Of a stretch of 64,000 bases of DNA, positions 12,165 through 22,969 are shown piece by piece; position 1 is the first letter of the stretch, and each line of letters starts with the position of its first letter. Origin of the DNA: Ehretia macrophylla (lineage: Eukaryota; Streptophyta; Magnoliopsida; Boraginales; Ehretiaceae); the NCBI GenBank assembly GCA_037974665.1, contig CM075778.1:25300001-25364000 (forward strand), in the 5' to 3' direction. Position numbers and translations under genes: made by a program. The notes under the pieces are model-generated. The model saw nothing but the letters and a program-made list of their open reading frames with translations, ran no database searches and was not told the origin of the DNA.

Positions 12165-13000
12165 TAACCATTCCCGCAACAGTTAACTGCTAACTAAAGC
12201 AGAATTACAAAGCCAACAAAGAAAAGCAACGCCAGCTACAAAACCGGCAAAAACAGACAAACATGCTTGATTCTTCAAGCAAGAAATATCAATGAACACC
12301 ATGAAAGATCAAACCGTCAAACAAAGCACCATGATGACACATTCAACATGCAAAATAATGAAACTCAAGAAGCTACCAATCCTCAACAATCTTCAATCTT
12401 CAAGGTCAAGGACAGCAACTTCAGTCACAACAGGCATACAACAACAAAGAATCTCCAAAGGATCGATAAATTAAAGGGACCAATTTTACAAGAATAAAGG
12501 CAAGCCAAGAAAATGGCAAGAAGTGTTCAAGAACACACTGGATGATGTTAGTTGTTCCTCAACAAAGAAGGGAAACATTGTATTTTTTTTTTTTTTTTTT
12601 TCTTGTCAGATGAAACACTGTTATTCTAATTTGTCACATTTGTAATAGGCTTTTTGCCTTTGTTTTGAGTTGTATATATGATACTTGCTGATTGAGCAAA
12701 TTGTTATTCCAAGCTGTCCAATTTTATAGTATAGATGTTTAAACAGGATTGTCCAGGTAAAGGCAATACTTTTATAAAGAACATGCGATGAGCTATCTAG
12801 AACTAGTAAAATACAGTGGAAAATATAATCTTTAAAAAAAAAAAATTATAGTTCCAAATAATTACATAGCTTAATTAAGTTATTAAAAGGCAAAGCTAGT
12901 TATAATAAAACAGCCGAATAAGAAAGTTGAAATAGTAAATTCGTGTGCCTCTTGTTGGTTAGGATTTTAGCTTTGACTTTAGCGTCACAAATGCAGTAAG
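12165..13000. other. Unassigned spacer
   Basis: No supported gene. Short Gln/Asn-rich plus-strand frames at 12,267-12,497 have no recognisable domain. Poly-T runs lie at 12,583-12,601. Confidence 0.35.
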
Positions 13001-13010
13001 ATACTAAGAT

Positions 13011-13180
13011 CTACTTTGTAGCCATACCACAAGGTTGCTGGAAATTTTCCCTTTGCAGCAAGTGAGGAAGAGATGGCATGACTTGAGAGAAGTAACTAGG
13101 ATTTCTTATAGAATTGGGTAGCTGAAATTTCTCTCCAACAGTGTGGGCAGGCTCGGGTTTTCGATGCAATCGTTCTTGAG
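13011..13180 (-). other. Possible coding remnant, unrecognised
   Basis: A minus-strand frame ending in a stop at 13,011 reads about 50 residues (PAHTVGEKFQLPNSIRNP, then LPHLLQRENFQQP) of normal composition before it runs into a poly-T block. It could be the last exon of a decayed host gene, or chance. No family was recognised. Confidence 0.2.
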
Positions 13181-13184
13181 GTTT

Positions 13185-13340
13185 TTTTTTTTTTTTTTTT
13201 CTTGTTAACGTTGGAACCCAGCTAGTAGTTCGACTATCGGTTGGGTCCGATAGAGCCCGATTACTAACTGATAAACTCACGGGTATAGCGATGCACCCCA
13301 ACACATAGTTCAAGTTCAAGAGTGTGAACCTAATAAGGAA
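13185..13340 (-). repeat. Dispersed repeat with A-rich tail, copy 1
   Basis: Read on the minus strand, the unit ends in a run of A. It shares TCGGACCCAACCGATAG-like, 'gagcccgat', 'actaactgataaac' and 'tatagcgatgcaccccaa' blocks with a diverged copy at 51,890-52,040. The A-rich end and about 150-bp size suggest a SINE or another retroposed unit. No clear Pol III A and B boxes were found, so the class is open. Confidence 0.5.
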
Positions 13341-13510
13341 CCAAGAAGTTTCCAACCCAAACTTGCTATATATTACTTCTAATTTTCCACCAAGGCAAGA
13401 GACAGTCAAAGTTAGCTCCTTCACGAGGTTGTTATCTAAAGGACAAGCTTATATGACGCAATTAACAACGGGACTTGGCTCCCTTATAATTCTATATAAT
13501 ACAGCTCTCG

Positions 13511-14709
13511 ATTAATGTCATGTGTCTCTAGATCTCATCTATGAACTACATTAATCTTGCTAAACGAACTTTCTAAACATGTTTAGAAAATATTAAATAC
13601 CAAATCTAAACTACCATATTTAATTAGCAAACAAATATGGAAGCATATGATTCTAAAATATAATAATTGGAAGTCGGGATTTGTGATTAATTTGGATATT
13701 GCCTCTAATAATGTTGTGGAGCTTGCGGCGTTAAAAGAAGGATTGAAACAGGCACATCCATGAGAATTGATAGAATGGAGATCGAATCTGACTCCCAGGT
13801 AGTTGTGCAACTTGTTAGACGAAGCATCCCGGCTCACAATCCACTTAAACCAACCCTCAAGAATTGTCAGAATATCTTAAGAAATTGTGGGGGCTAACTA
13901 CTAAAGCATGTCTTTCCATAAGGTAACAAGTGTGCATATTGGCTTGCAACAGGCGTTAGGGAAGACTCTCGATCACCCTCTGGATAACCTATGTCCTTTT
14001 TTAGACTATGATAAAAGGGATGAAACATCTCCTAGATTCGTATCCTCTTAATCCTCGACTTTAGTCTCCCTTGAAATAAATAAAATAAATAAACCCTTTT
14101 TTTTGCTCCAAAAACAATGATTCCAAATAAAATACTCAAGAACAAGTTGGAAGCTCAAATCAAACAAATATCATATGACTTGGAGAAAAAAGATTTAATG
14201 GCTTCATTTTTTTCTTGTCCAACTTCAATCGTTTTAAAGTTACTAACTCTACAACATCAACACGAGTTAACTGAAACAAATATCATATAGCTTCTTTTTC
14301 TATTAAAAAAAATGAAAAAGGAAAAAGAAAAAAGAAAATCGAATGACTTGGAGAAAAATTCTAATGGCTTCAATTTTTTTTCCTTGTCCAACTTCTATAT
14401 CAGTTTCTAACATATACTTCAAGCACTGACGAAAACGTATTTCTTGGAGAAAAAAACATGCAAAGGTTGAAAGCTTCCAACTTGTTCTTGTGTTTTTTTC
14501 TTTTGTTTTTTCAGAATTATTGTTCTTAGAACAGAAAAAGAGTTATTTATTTTATTTTATTTTGTACAATTATATGCTTCCATATTTGTTTGCTAATTAA
14601 ATATGGTAGTTTAGATTTAGTATTTAATGCTTTTTAACCATAGTTAAAAAGTTAATTTAGCAAAATTAATGTAGTTCGTAAATGAGATTTAGTGACACGT
14701 AATATTAAT
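13511..14709. mobile_element. Inverted-repeat block carrying an RNase H-like fragment
   Basis: Arms of about 145 bp at 13,511-13,652 and 14,564-14,709 are inverted copies sharing GAACTACATTAAT, AATCTAAACTACCATATTT and CAAATATGGAAGCATAT. Between them lies a protein-like fragment and a second, inner inverted pair (CAAGAACAAGTTGGAAGCT near 14,143; complement near 14,470). No target duplication could be seen, so the class is uncertain. A Mutator-type element that captured a gene fragment is one reading; an inverted duplication around a LINE piece is another. Confidence 0.45.
13690..14050 (+). pseudogene. RNase H-like (RVT_3) fragment
   Basis: Plus-strand frames read VELAALKEGLKQAHP, then RIDRMEIESDSQVVVQLV, then GNKCAYWLATGVR. 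These match in order the plant RNase H-like domain that ends L1 LINEs and many related host genes: ELxALxxGL, an ExDS motif with the second acidic site, and GNxCADxLA. The blocks lie in different frames with stops between them, so it is decayed. It sits inside the inverted-repeat block 13,511-14,709. Confidence 0.6.
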
Positions 14710-14719
14710 CAAGAAAAAT

Positions 14720-16005
14720 ATCGTATGAAATTGTAGATGAATTAAGTCATTGCGGTACAGCCATTGAAGTGGCCTCCGCCACCCAGGCACCAATCAGTTA
14801 TTCATTTTGTAATGTCCTCAACGGTGGAAACATTATATGGCAAGTAGTTTATGAAAATCTAGTCACTCGTTCCTCCCAGAACAAAATATACATATAAGGC
14901 TTTGTCTTTTTCTTCTTCCTCCCACCTGTTGATAGTTAATTCTCTCATCTTGTAAGCTTTATTATTCACATGGAAAATTTATAAATATTCGTGGACTTCA
15001 ACCATAATATATATGCATGCCTTTTTTGACATTTACATCAATAACATATATTTAGCGAGTTAATACAATCCCTTAAATTAGGAGACACTAGTATAACCAT
15101 GATTTGAGGAGATACTATAATCCCTATTGCACCATAATATGTGTTTTTCGTTTTATTATATGAAAGAATTTAGCTGCTGGAAAGTTTCGTGTTTTCTTCC
15201 AATTGCACCGAGGAACATATTCATACGTGATGTTCTAATCAGATTACAGTGTTCAAATGTAAGTAGTTGGAGACTTGACGCATTTCTATTGAAAAGAATT
15301 AAAGATACTAATGTCTATTGATTGATTGCTCTTAAAGATTACAGTGTTATCTCAATTGTGTTAACAAATATACAAAATTGGAGAAGAAGTGAAAAGGAAT
15401 AAAGACTAGGATTTGCTATTATCGTGGCTAACATCAATACTTTTAATGTTAGAGATGATTATAAGCAATTGTGAGAAGCAACATAATTTTAGCGAACAAC
15501 AGATTTAGAGGCATGCAGGAGATGGTAACTTCTAGTTAGAAAGTCGCTAAACTAGTGTTCTTCTTCCCAAAGAATTCCATTGCTTATTTCTGAAGCTATT
15601 AGACATTTGACTCTTGCCCTAGGTAATTATAATGGTAATCTAACACTTTCATACGGAGGCAATTGTCTCCTAGTTTATCGTAATTAGGGTATTCTTTTTC
15701 TTCTTTTCGGAGTTATTTCACAATGGATGAGACCAGCCTAACCCAATGAAAAGGCTCGTATCAAACAATATATATTAAGAGAGATGATTTAACCATAGTG
15801 AATTATTCATACAGTTATATATGATTATGGTGAAATGATGCGGACAACTCACCATTATTGGATCTCTCTCATAATATTATTTGATATGAGAAGATTCAAG
15901 TCCACCATTTTTATTATAACTTCAAGGACTCCAATGCTGTTTTAGAATACATAGGACCCAATTGTCATTTTTTGTAATAGTTATGAGACTATCTCATCTA
16001 TTAAC
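14720..16005. other. Unassigned spacer with one small hairpin element
   Basis: No gene supported. An inverted pair, CTCGTATCAAACAATATAT at 15,750 and its complement ending at 15,893, brackets about 75 bp and could be a small MITE. A pyrimidine-rich run with 'ttcttcttcctcc' lies near 14,910. Short frames at 15,127-15,321 have no recognisable domain. Confidence 0.35.
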
Positions 16006-16009
16006 CCTA

Positions 16010-17014
16010 GGAGGCGTTTGGTTCGCGAAATCATATAGAATTCCCAGGAATGTGAAGTCTGGAACATGTTATTCCCATGTTTGGTTCACGGAATAAAAAA
16101 ATATTCTCGAGAATATCACATTCCTGAGAATGCAATATTCTCATGATTTACTCAATTTCTATTCCCATGTGAGGGGTGGGAATCTTACATTCCCAAGTAG
16201 TGGAAATGGTTTGGAGAAAGCAAAAGATAGAAATACCCATCTTAAAAAATACAAAATTAAAACAAATAACATAACAAAATTCAAAAAATAAATTAAAAAG
16301 TAAAACAAAAAAATTTAAAAATTTAAAAAATAATAAAATAAAAATATGAAAAAATATGAAAAATAAAATGAAATAAAATAATATAAAATAAAATAAAAAT
16401 AAGATAAAATATAAAAAATCAAATAAAAAAGGATAAAAATAAATAATAAAATGAAATAAAATAAAAATAAGATAAAATAAAATAAAATAAATTATAAAAT
16501 AATAAATAATAAAAATTAAATTAGTAATTAAAATAAGATATAAAAAAATTAATAAGAATAAAATAAAATAAAAGTAAAAAATTAAAATATTTAGAAAAAA
16601 TAAAATATTAAGATAAACTAACATTTTATAATTTAAATAAAAAATTAAATAACATAAAATAAAATAAAAAATAAAATAATTTAAGATGAAGTAAAAAAAT
16701 AAAATAAATAAGAATAAAATAAAATAAATTAATAAGAGTAAAAGTAAATAAAATAAAATATTTAGAAAAAAAAAAAAAAAAAATAAATTAAATTAAATTA
16801 AAATTGTTAGTTGTTTTTTGAGTTAAGGGCATTGTTGAAAAATTGCTCAAGATTCTTAGGAATATTGAGTCTAACCAAACATAACAAAAAAATATTCATA
16901 GGAATTTGACAAAATATTCATAGGAATATTTTTGACATACCAAACAATTTTAATCACATTTTCGGGAAATGTTATTCCAGAAATGAAAAATCAATTCATG
17001 AACCAAACGCCCCC
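16010..17014. mobile_element. PIF/Harbinger-like non-autonomous element, TTTGGTTC ends (copy 1)
   Basis: The terminal inverted repeats are GGAGGCGTTTGGTTCG at the left and GGGGGCGTTTGGTTCATG as the complement of the right end, like the GGGxxCGTTTGGTTC ends of Tourist/PIF MITEs. A CTA may be duplicated at the borders. Subterminal 'gaatattc/cattcctgagaat' dyads lie inside each end. The core (16,230-16,800) is an A/T-only stretch of AAAAT/AAAATAAA words. A long frame there on the minus strand is a product of composition. A second copy lies at 26,966-27,888. Confidence 0.55.
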
Positions 17015-17330
17015 TAGTTAAAATAGGTAACTTTCTTTGTTTTTTGGTCGAAAACAAGTAGCTTTTGTTGAGAAACATACATGATATTTAAAAATTAAAT
17101 TCAACAAAAATTAATACATCAAAATATTATCATGTATCCGTTTATGACTAATTACGTAGATTCAAACATGCATAATAATCATATATTATACATAGAAAAA
17201 GTTACAGGATTATCCTCATAGGTATGTGAATTCAAAGACGAATCTAGCTCACTCCAAGAGTATCCAAACAAAATTCGCGCAAGAATCAACTAGCTAACCC
17301 CACTATAGTCCTTGAGGGAATTCTCATATT
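17015..17330. other. Spacer without recognised features
   Basis: The stretch between the TTTGGTTC element and the Copia LTR-like sequence holds no supported feature. Confidence 0.4.
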
Positions 17331-18140
17331 TTACTAATAAACAATTATGTGCTAACTAAACTGTCTGTTAGTTTTTTATTTATAGGAACATATTGACCTA
17401 AAGTCAATTGTTGGTTGGTCCAGTCTAATTGGACCTGGACTGGTAAACTAATTGGGCTAATAGTCCAATTACTACAAGTCTTGTAATTTAATCAATAATA
17501 GGTCAATAATAGGACGTTCCTATTAATTAATTTAATTTGTTCTCTCTACTAATTGATTTGCCGGATCTCTATTGTGTGTGATTTCTAGGGTTTGTAGTTA
17601 GTTAGTAGTGGAATAATATTAATTCACTTAGAGTTGATTAGAAAAGATTTGGGTAAAATTTATAAGATCCCAAAGGTCTAGGGTCTAAGTGTGAATACTG
17701 GAAAGTATAAGCATATTATAAATTCAGCATTAAGAGAAAACCTTATATCAAGAATACACACAAGCAAACCCAAGCCCTATCTCTCTCTCAAACGTAGCTG
17801 TCCATCTCCCTAGCCTTAGGATTCGCGTGTCTCCTTCGATGTTCATGAAGGAACTTTGCTTCATCCCATTCTAGCCTCGTTGTGGTGTGTACGTGAGTGT
17901 AGAGGGTTGTGACTTCATGATCTCCGTCCAAGCTCTTAAATCCGAAACTGTTTTTGAGGTAACTAAATTTCATTTTCGTATTTGCTTGTAGTTCATCATG
18001 TTTTCTCTTTAATACATGCGATGATCCATGATTAAGGTTTTTGTGATTTATTATTATGTATTTATGTTTTTCGCTACAATTTATACTCTTTTGCATGCAC
18101 GAGAACCTTTATTATGTTCAACTTGTTCATATTGAGCTTG
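17330..18140 (+). mobile_element. Copia LTR-like sequence (fossil)
   Basis: The block has the style of a Copia LTR: TATTTATAGGAAC near 17,377, a polypyrimidine 'cctatctctctctcaaacg', then 'gaggtaactaaatttcat' and 'tttaatacatgcgatg', sequences I associate with the U5 end of Tnt1-like elements. Its exact ends cannot be set. A gag fragment in the opposite orientation abuts it at 18,147. Confidence 0.35.
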
Positions 18141-18146
18141 AACTTA

Positions 18147-18600
18147 CTAAGGGATTTTGGTAGTCTCCAAGATCATGTCTACTTGACTAGTACGATCGAT
18201 CTTAGCTCTATGGATTCTGCCAATAGTAAGAGGGTCCATCATCTTAAGCACATGATGCTTGATAGATGTCCGTTCTTCCATCCTTGCTATTAGTATATGA
18301 CTTATAGTAGTCAATATGGTCAACATCTGAGTAGCAGTATCCTTGTCGTTGTGCTGAGAGCGCAAAGTATCAAACACGAAAGCCAAAATGTAGTATATAG
18401 CCATGTGATTGGCTCTCTTCCATTGTCTCTTTGTCTTTCGACGGTCAAGGGTGGAATTAGCTAGCACTAAAAGACTATGTAGGGATAGGACATACTTGTA
18501 ATCTTTAGCTTTGAGTACTATGTCCAAATTCCTTTTTTAGTCCACAAAATTTGAGCCGGTTAACTTATTCTCCTTGAGAATAATGGACAATGGGCTAAAG
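18147..18600 (-). pseudogene. Copia gag fragment (fossil)
   Basis: The minus-strand frame reads MDIVLKAKDYKYVLSLH, then KRANHMAIYYILAF and RTSIKHHVLKMMDPL, then AKIDRTSQVDMIL. These match in order the Copia gag of the UBN2 type: LDIVLKAEGYKYVL, WxKADxMARCYIL, VxxHVLKMxxYL, GxEIDGESQVDxIL. Only part of gag is present and no other domain follows, so it is a fossil piece. Confidence 0.65.
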
Positions 18601-18619
18601 GAACCTAACATTTTCTGCA

Positions 18620-19285
18620 TACATTTATGGTAATAATTAGAACACTCATTTGTAATGCAAGTATATCATGTATAATGCAAAAATTGGAAAGACTCGTATA
18701 TGTAAAAAAATTTGCCTTAGTAGTTAGCCTTTTAGACTACTTTAATGCATCAGTGTCTCAATTTTCTCACAGTCCCTCCATCATTAGAATGGCCGAGTTC
18801 GCACTAATATTGAGTCAAGTACCCATTTCATTTGGATTGTCATTTTTGTCTAGATAGACATTATCCAAAAGATAACTCAATTACTAAGTAATTTGGCTTT
18901 TCTAGAATAGAATTTCTTAGCAAAAACACTATATTTTCTAGAGTCGAGTAATTATCATTCATTTGTGATATTTTCTAGAATGTCTTTTGACTTAAATCCT
19001 CCGTAGGGTAGTGATTTTTGTCTACGTCCTATAAAGTAATATTTAGTAAAGAACTCCATCATTAGGATGGCTGAGCCCATTAACACATTTTTTATGATTA
19101 TCTACGTTAAGTCTGTCCAATAATATTACATCAAATATCACTCTCCGTAGGAAGCAAACCGCATGGTAAAGCGAGTTGATATCATTTATTAGTACAAACC
19201 GAAACTGAAAAGTCTTGGGATTTTATATTTCCCTCTCCCACTCGGTTATATTTTATCATATGATTTGCTTTAATAATTAAAAATT
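18620..19285. repeat. Direct repeat of LTR-like sequence
   Basis: Two blocks share CTCCATCATTAG(A/G)ATGGC (18,776 and 19,054), each followed by 'attaaca/actaata' and 'gttaagtc/gagtc' words. 'ctccgtagg' recurs at about 18,998 and 19,142. The style is that of Copia LTR U3 repeats, but no boundary could be set. Confidence 0.35.
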
Positions 19286-19289
19286 AAAC

Positions 19290-19911
19290 TTTTATCTAAA
19301 CAAATCTAGGCTAATAATATTCTCAAGTACATGTAAATAGATTTTAGGTTTTTGGTAAATTTTGAAAATAAAATTTGTACAGTATTTTACATTTTTTGTA
19401 AATATTTTTATTTGTATGTTTACTTTTAATTCCTTTGTAAATATTATTTTCTGTAAATTATTTTTAAAAATAAAAATAAAAAAACCAATTGATGACATAA
19501 TAGCGATGGAAATAAGGCAGCAGATTGGCGACGAAAGTTGATACAATAATTAAAAATAAAAAAATTATATGGTGACAAATTAATGCTGATGTAACTTAAT
19601 AGATTATTTAAAATAAAAAATTAATATGGTGATGGATTGACGACAAAAATTAATAAATAAGAAATTAATTCGGTGACGAATTGACGACGGAAGATAATAA
19701 AATAAATAAAAAATAAAATTAATTTGGTGACAAATACTTAGAAAAATAAATATTAATTAATTTTCAAAGTTGACGATGAATGGTGATGGATTACCAAATT
19801 GGTTACAAGCCTTAAAGCGACATGTCAAAATCATAACCATTCTATCGCCCTATGAGGCAACGGATGGGTGACGGAATTGGTCCATTGCTCGCCCCTTATT
19901 TTATTGTAGAG
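19290..19911 (+). mobile_element. CACTA (family B) right-end remnant
   Basis: The block carries many copies of short subterminal repeats of the form 'tggtgacgaattggcgacgg' in both orientations. It ends near 19,909 in TTATTTTATTGTAG, close to the TTTTTGTAGTG end of CACTA elements. The AT-rich lead-in (TTTTGTAAATATTTTTAT) matches the region after the coiled-coil exon at 53,870, which places both in one family. No transposase is attached. Confidence 0.5.
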
Positions 19912-20430
19912 CTAGTATTATTTGTACATTCCAAAGTTGGATCGACAAATTTCGATACTGGAAAGTAGACGAATAGGGGATTAACAATATCATATGAAAA
20001 CAAAATTAAAGTGGTGCAAAAAAAAAAAAAAAAAAAACAAAGAGAATGAATGGTATGACAGAGGTCAACATTACACAAAACAACCTGAAAAAAGTCTTTA
20101 ACTTGTTCGAAATAAAGAAATGGGAGAATAACATAAATGGCCTAAAATCAAGATGTTGTCCTTTAAGATATTCCTTCATTAGGTGAACCTCAGTATTAAA
20201 TGTAGTACGGTCAACAAGCAGCCCCACCAATTTTCTTCTTTTCTTCGTCCAAGGTTGTCGCAAATTGCCAGATGCGAGCAATCTCTTCCGATGAGTCATC
20301 TAGTTAGGATTGCAAAGAATTCCTCTAATCCAACCAAGAGTTTTTGCATGCTTCGGCTAGGCCAGTTCATCATGTAAGTTATTTAATTAAATCCAAAAAT
20401 CTTTGTACAACTGAAAAAATGCTCAACTAA
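19912..20430. other. Unassigned; weak minus-strand coding signal
   Basis: A poly-A run lies at 20,018-20,038. Minus-strand frames near 20,110-20,390 read RKRLLASGNLRQPWTKKRRK and MNWPSRSMQKLLVGLEEFF, of normal composition, but no family was recognised. Confidence 0.25.
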
Positions 20431-20743
20431 GGCTATCTTTATCAGAGTCTCTAAAATAGAGATTCTGGTATCGTATAATTATTACGTAATATAGTTTATT
20501 TGGTGAAACAAAAATTCATAAAGTAGATATTAAAATCACTAAAAGTGGGCCCGAGTCTCTAAAAAGTACAGAGTATCTAAAAATGTTAACAAATTACAGA
20601 CTCTGTACTTTTTAGAGACCCGAACCTACTTTTGGTTATTTTAATCTCTACTTTATGAATTTTTGTTTCACCAAATGAACTATATTACGTAATAATTGTA
20701 CAATACTAGAGTCTCTAAAATAGAGACTCTGGTAAGGACAGCC
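20431..20743. mobile_element. Tourist-like foldback MITE with TAA duplication
   Basis: The 313-bp element is almost entirely two inverted arms of about 150 bp around a centre near 20,588. The ends are GGCTATCTTTATCAGAGTC and the complement GGCTGTCCTTACCAGAGTC. TAA lies outside both ends (20,428-20,430 and 20,744-20,746), the 3-bp duplication of PIF/Harbinger elements. The arms match at roughly nine sites in ten, so folding of a transcript would give a long hairpin. Confidence 0.8.
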
Positions 20744-20819
20744 TAATAAAAAAGTCCTAGAATCAAAATTTCAAGCAATATAAATTACAAGATTGAGCAA
20801 ACTATATACAAAAGATTTG

Positions 20820-21600
20820 TTCCTACTTTTGGTAGCCTGATGGTTAACAGTCATCTTCCTTCCTCTAAATTAAGTAGCTTAGGCTTGCAAACTAGTATCC
20901 TTTTCCTTATCGATATCTTACACAGAATTGCGCAGGTCCACAACCAAATTTTGATGCTGGGTTAATTCCAAGCGAATCTTTCGACCACCTGCTTCAAGAA
21001 GGTCACGCCTTGGGATGCTCAAACAATATAGAAAGACTGGGAATAAATTACTACACAGAGGGAATAAATATATATTATATGGGGTTGTACCTCGATGGCT
21101 AAGGTATAAGCATCATGACCCTTATAGGCCAAAATGGTATTTTCCTTTTCAAACTCTCGAATGAAAGGCATCACATTGAACTAAAGGAAAAGACGAGGAA
21201 CAAAGGATAAGTCTGCCTATTTAGATATGAAATCAATGTCTTCCTCTTCCTTCTCAATCTAAAGCCTTTTTTTTCCAGCCTACCATCTATCGGCTCTAAC
21301 AACCCCCATAAAGAGGTTAAGAAGGTAGAACAACATTCATCATAGTACTAGAGTAAGACCCTATATATAGGCTTTAATAGCGCCAAAAAGAATCTCCAAA
21401 ATAGATCACTGGCCGGTAGCAATTGGCTCCGGTTGGTGCTGAGAGCGCTCGGCATGGGCACACAAACCAGACCTTGAGTTAGATCTTGGCATGAGATGTA
21501 GCCAAAACTTGCAATGCGCGCCATTAGAATCAGATGAGCATTATTGGGCATGAATTGACTTGGGGCCACAAAAAACAAGATATCACCAAGGGAAAGGTTA
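20820..21600 (-). pseudogene. Unrecognised minus-strand coding remnant
   Basis: Three stretches of normal composition follow one another on the minus strand: FVAPSQFMPNNAHLILMARI (21,500-21,578), MPFIREFEKENTILAYKGHD then AYTLAIE (about 21,090-21,175), and RRDLLEAGGRKIRLELTQHQ then NLVVDLRNSV (about 20,925-21,010). The last two have a heptad-like pattern, and GT follows TLAIE, as at an intron. The first stretch faintly recalls the antisense-gene protein of Tat elements (APCQLAPNGW at about 63,470). It could be a decayed host gene or a fragment of such an element. Confidence 0.3.
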
Positions 21601-21750
21601 GATGTTAAAGTTGTAAAGACTAAAGACTTTCACCGCCAAAGTTTGGAGGAGGATTGTCACGAAGGACTCCGAAAGAAAAAAATGACAAAGGGCATTTGAC
21701 CCCACAACTTGAGTCGTAGAGTTAAGACTATTGACGATCAATTTTTTTTT

Positions 21751-22002
21751 CTATGAGATATATGGTAAATTTGTCACAGTCATATGGACAAAAAGTATTT
21801 CAATTAATTAACAAATATCACCCAATTGTTATAAGTGTGGTATTATAGTAATTTATTTAAAACTCTATAAGACCAAATTAATAAAAAGATAAACTTTTGA
21901 CATTCTAACATGATATATCTGCACAATACAGACTAATATGGATTAATCTCATAGAATAACAACTTGATATGTGACTGTGACAGATTTAGCACGTACCTCA
22001 TA
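21751..22002. mobile_element. Small inverted-repeat element
   Basis: The left arm CTATGAGATATATGG then TAAATTTGTCACAGTCA is mirrored at the right by TGACTGTGACAGATTTA then GCACGTACCTCAT. The 252-bp unit is AT-rich and non-coding. No target duplication could be fixed because T and A runs flank it. Confidence 0.5.
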
Positions 22003-22448
22003 AAAGAATTTTTCAATTCTTCCTTTCCAACAACATCTTTCACCACTAATTACTGATCTAGGTATAGTAAATTAAGAAGCCCCTAAGGAAGCAGGAGTGG
22101 CCAACTCTCCAGCCCTATTACTAGCATGTTCGTTCCTCGGTCACCACCAGACGAGTTACGAGCCAAAAGAGTTTCATCAAAGTCAGTGGTTTGCTGACTT
22201 GGAGAGTACCTAAGCCTGAAAGTGTTAGTGTCCAAACTTAAAAGAGATTAGGGGACCTTGGACCCTGAGATTCCGATCGTAGAATATTTAGTCTATATAT
22301 AATAGGTGCAGTAGAAAAGATGAAGTCAATATAACCGGGTTTTCGGTTTCACGTTTCGTGCTCGGAATTTTTTTAATATCTAATATTAAAACTTACCGTA
22401 TTACGCGTTTGTTATTCTTTAGGTTGGTTTTAATAGTATCATCAAAAT

Positions 22449-22962
22449 TATAGTTGTCAAATCGTAAATTGTATCGTGAATCGAAATAATATTTTTTTAA
22501 ATCGTAAATCGTATCAAATCGTGAATCATATCGATTCAATAACAAATTTAAAACTAAAATTCTATATGATAATTGATATATTATTTTTCCATAGCAAAAA
22601 TAAACAACAAAAAGTAAGTGAAAGCCAATTTGAATTTTTGATCTTATAATTATAGTTGAAAACTAATGCTAAATCATAAATATTTTTATTTTATTTTATT
22701 TTATTTGTTCATGTTTTTAATAATGGACTAATTGTATATTGCTTGCAAAAAATTGAAGTGGGCTTTTATTTTATTTTATTTTGGTTTTTTTGTTTGACCC
22801 GAATCGGAAACGATTCACCGATTCACCATAATTCACTACGATTCGGTGACCGATTCACCCAAATTAACGATTCACTAACTGATTCAAATCAATTTTTGTA
22901 TGAATCGAATCGAATCGTACGATTCGTATCCCGCGCGAATCGTACAATTTCAAAAACTATGG
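22449..22962. mobile_element. Inverted-repeat element rich in GATTCG
   Basis: The ends are TATAGTTGTCAAATCGTA and the complement CCATAGTTTTTGAAATTG. TCAAAAT lies outside both (22,442-22,448 and 22,963-22,969) and is a likely target duplication. Inside, ATCGTAAATCGTATC near the left end and many GATTCG/CGAATC words near the right end form a subterminal repeat field. The centre is AT-rich. The class is uncertain. Confidence 0.55.
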
Positions 22963-22969
22963 TCAAAAT

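Noticed and set aside
16148-16624. 158-codon minus-strand frame rich in Leu, Phe and Ile, like a membrane protein
   Set aside because: It lies in the A/T-only core of a non-autonomous element. The hydrophobic composition follows from T-rich codons, and no protein family matches.
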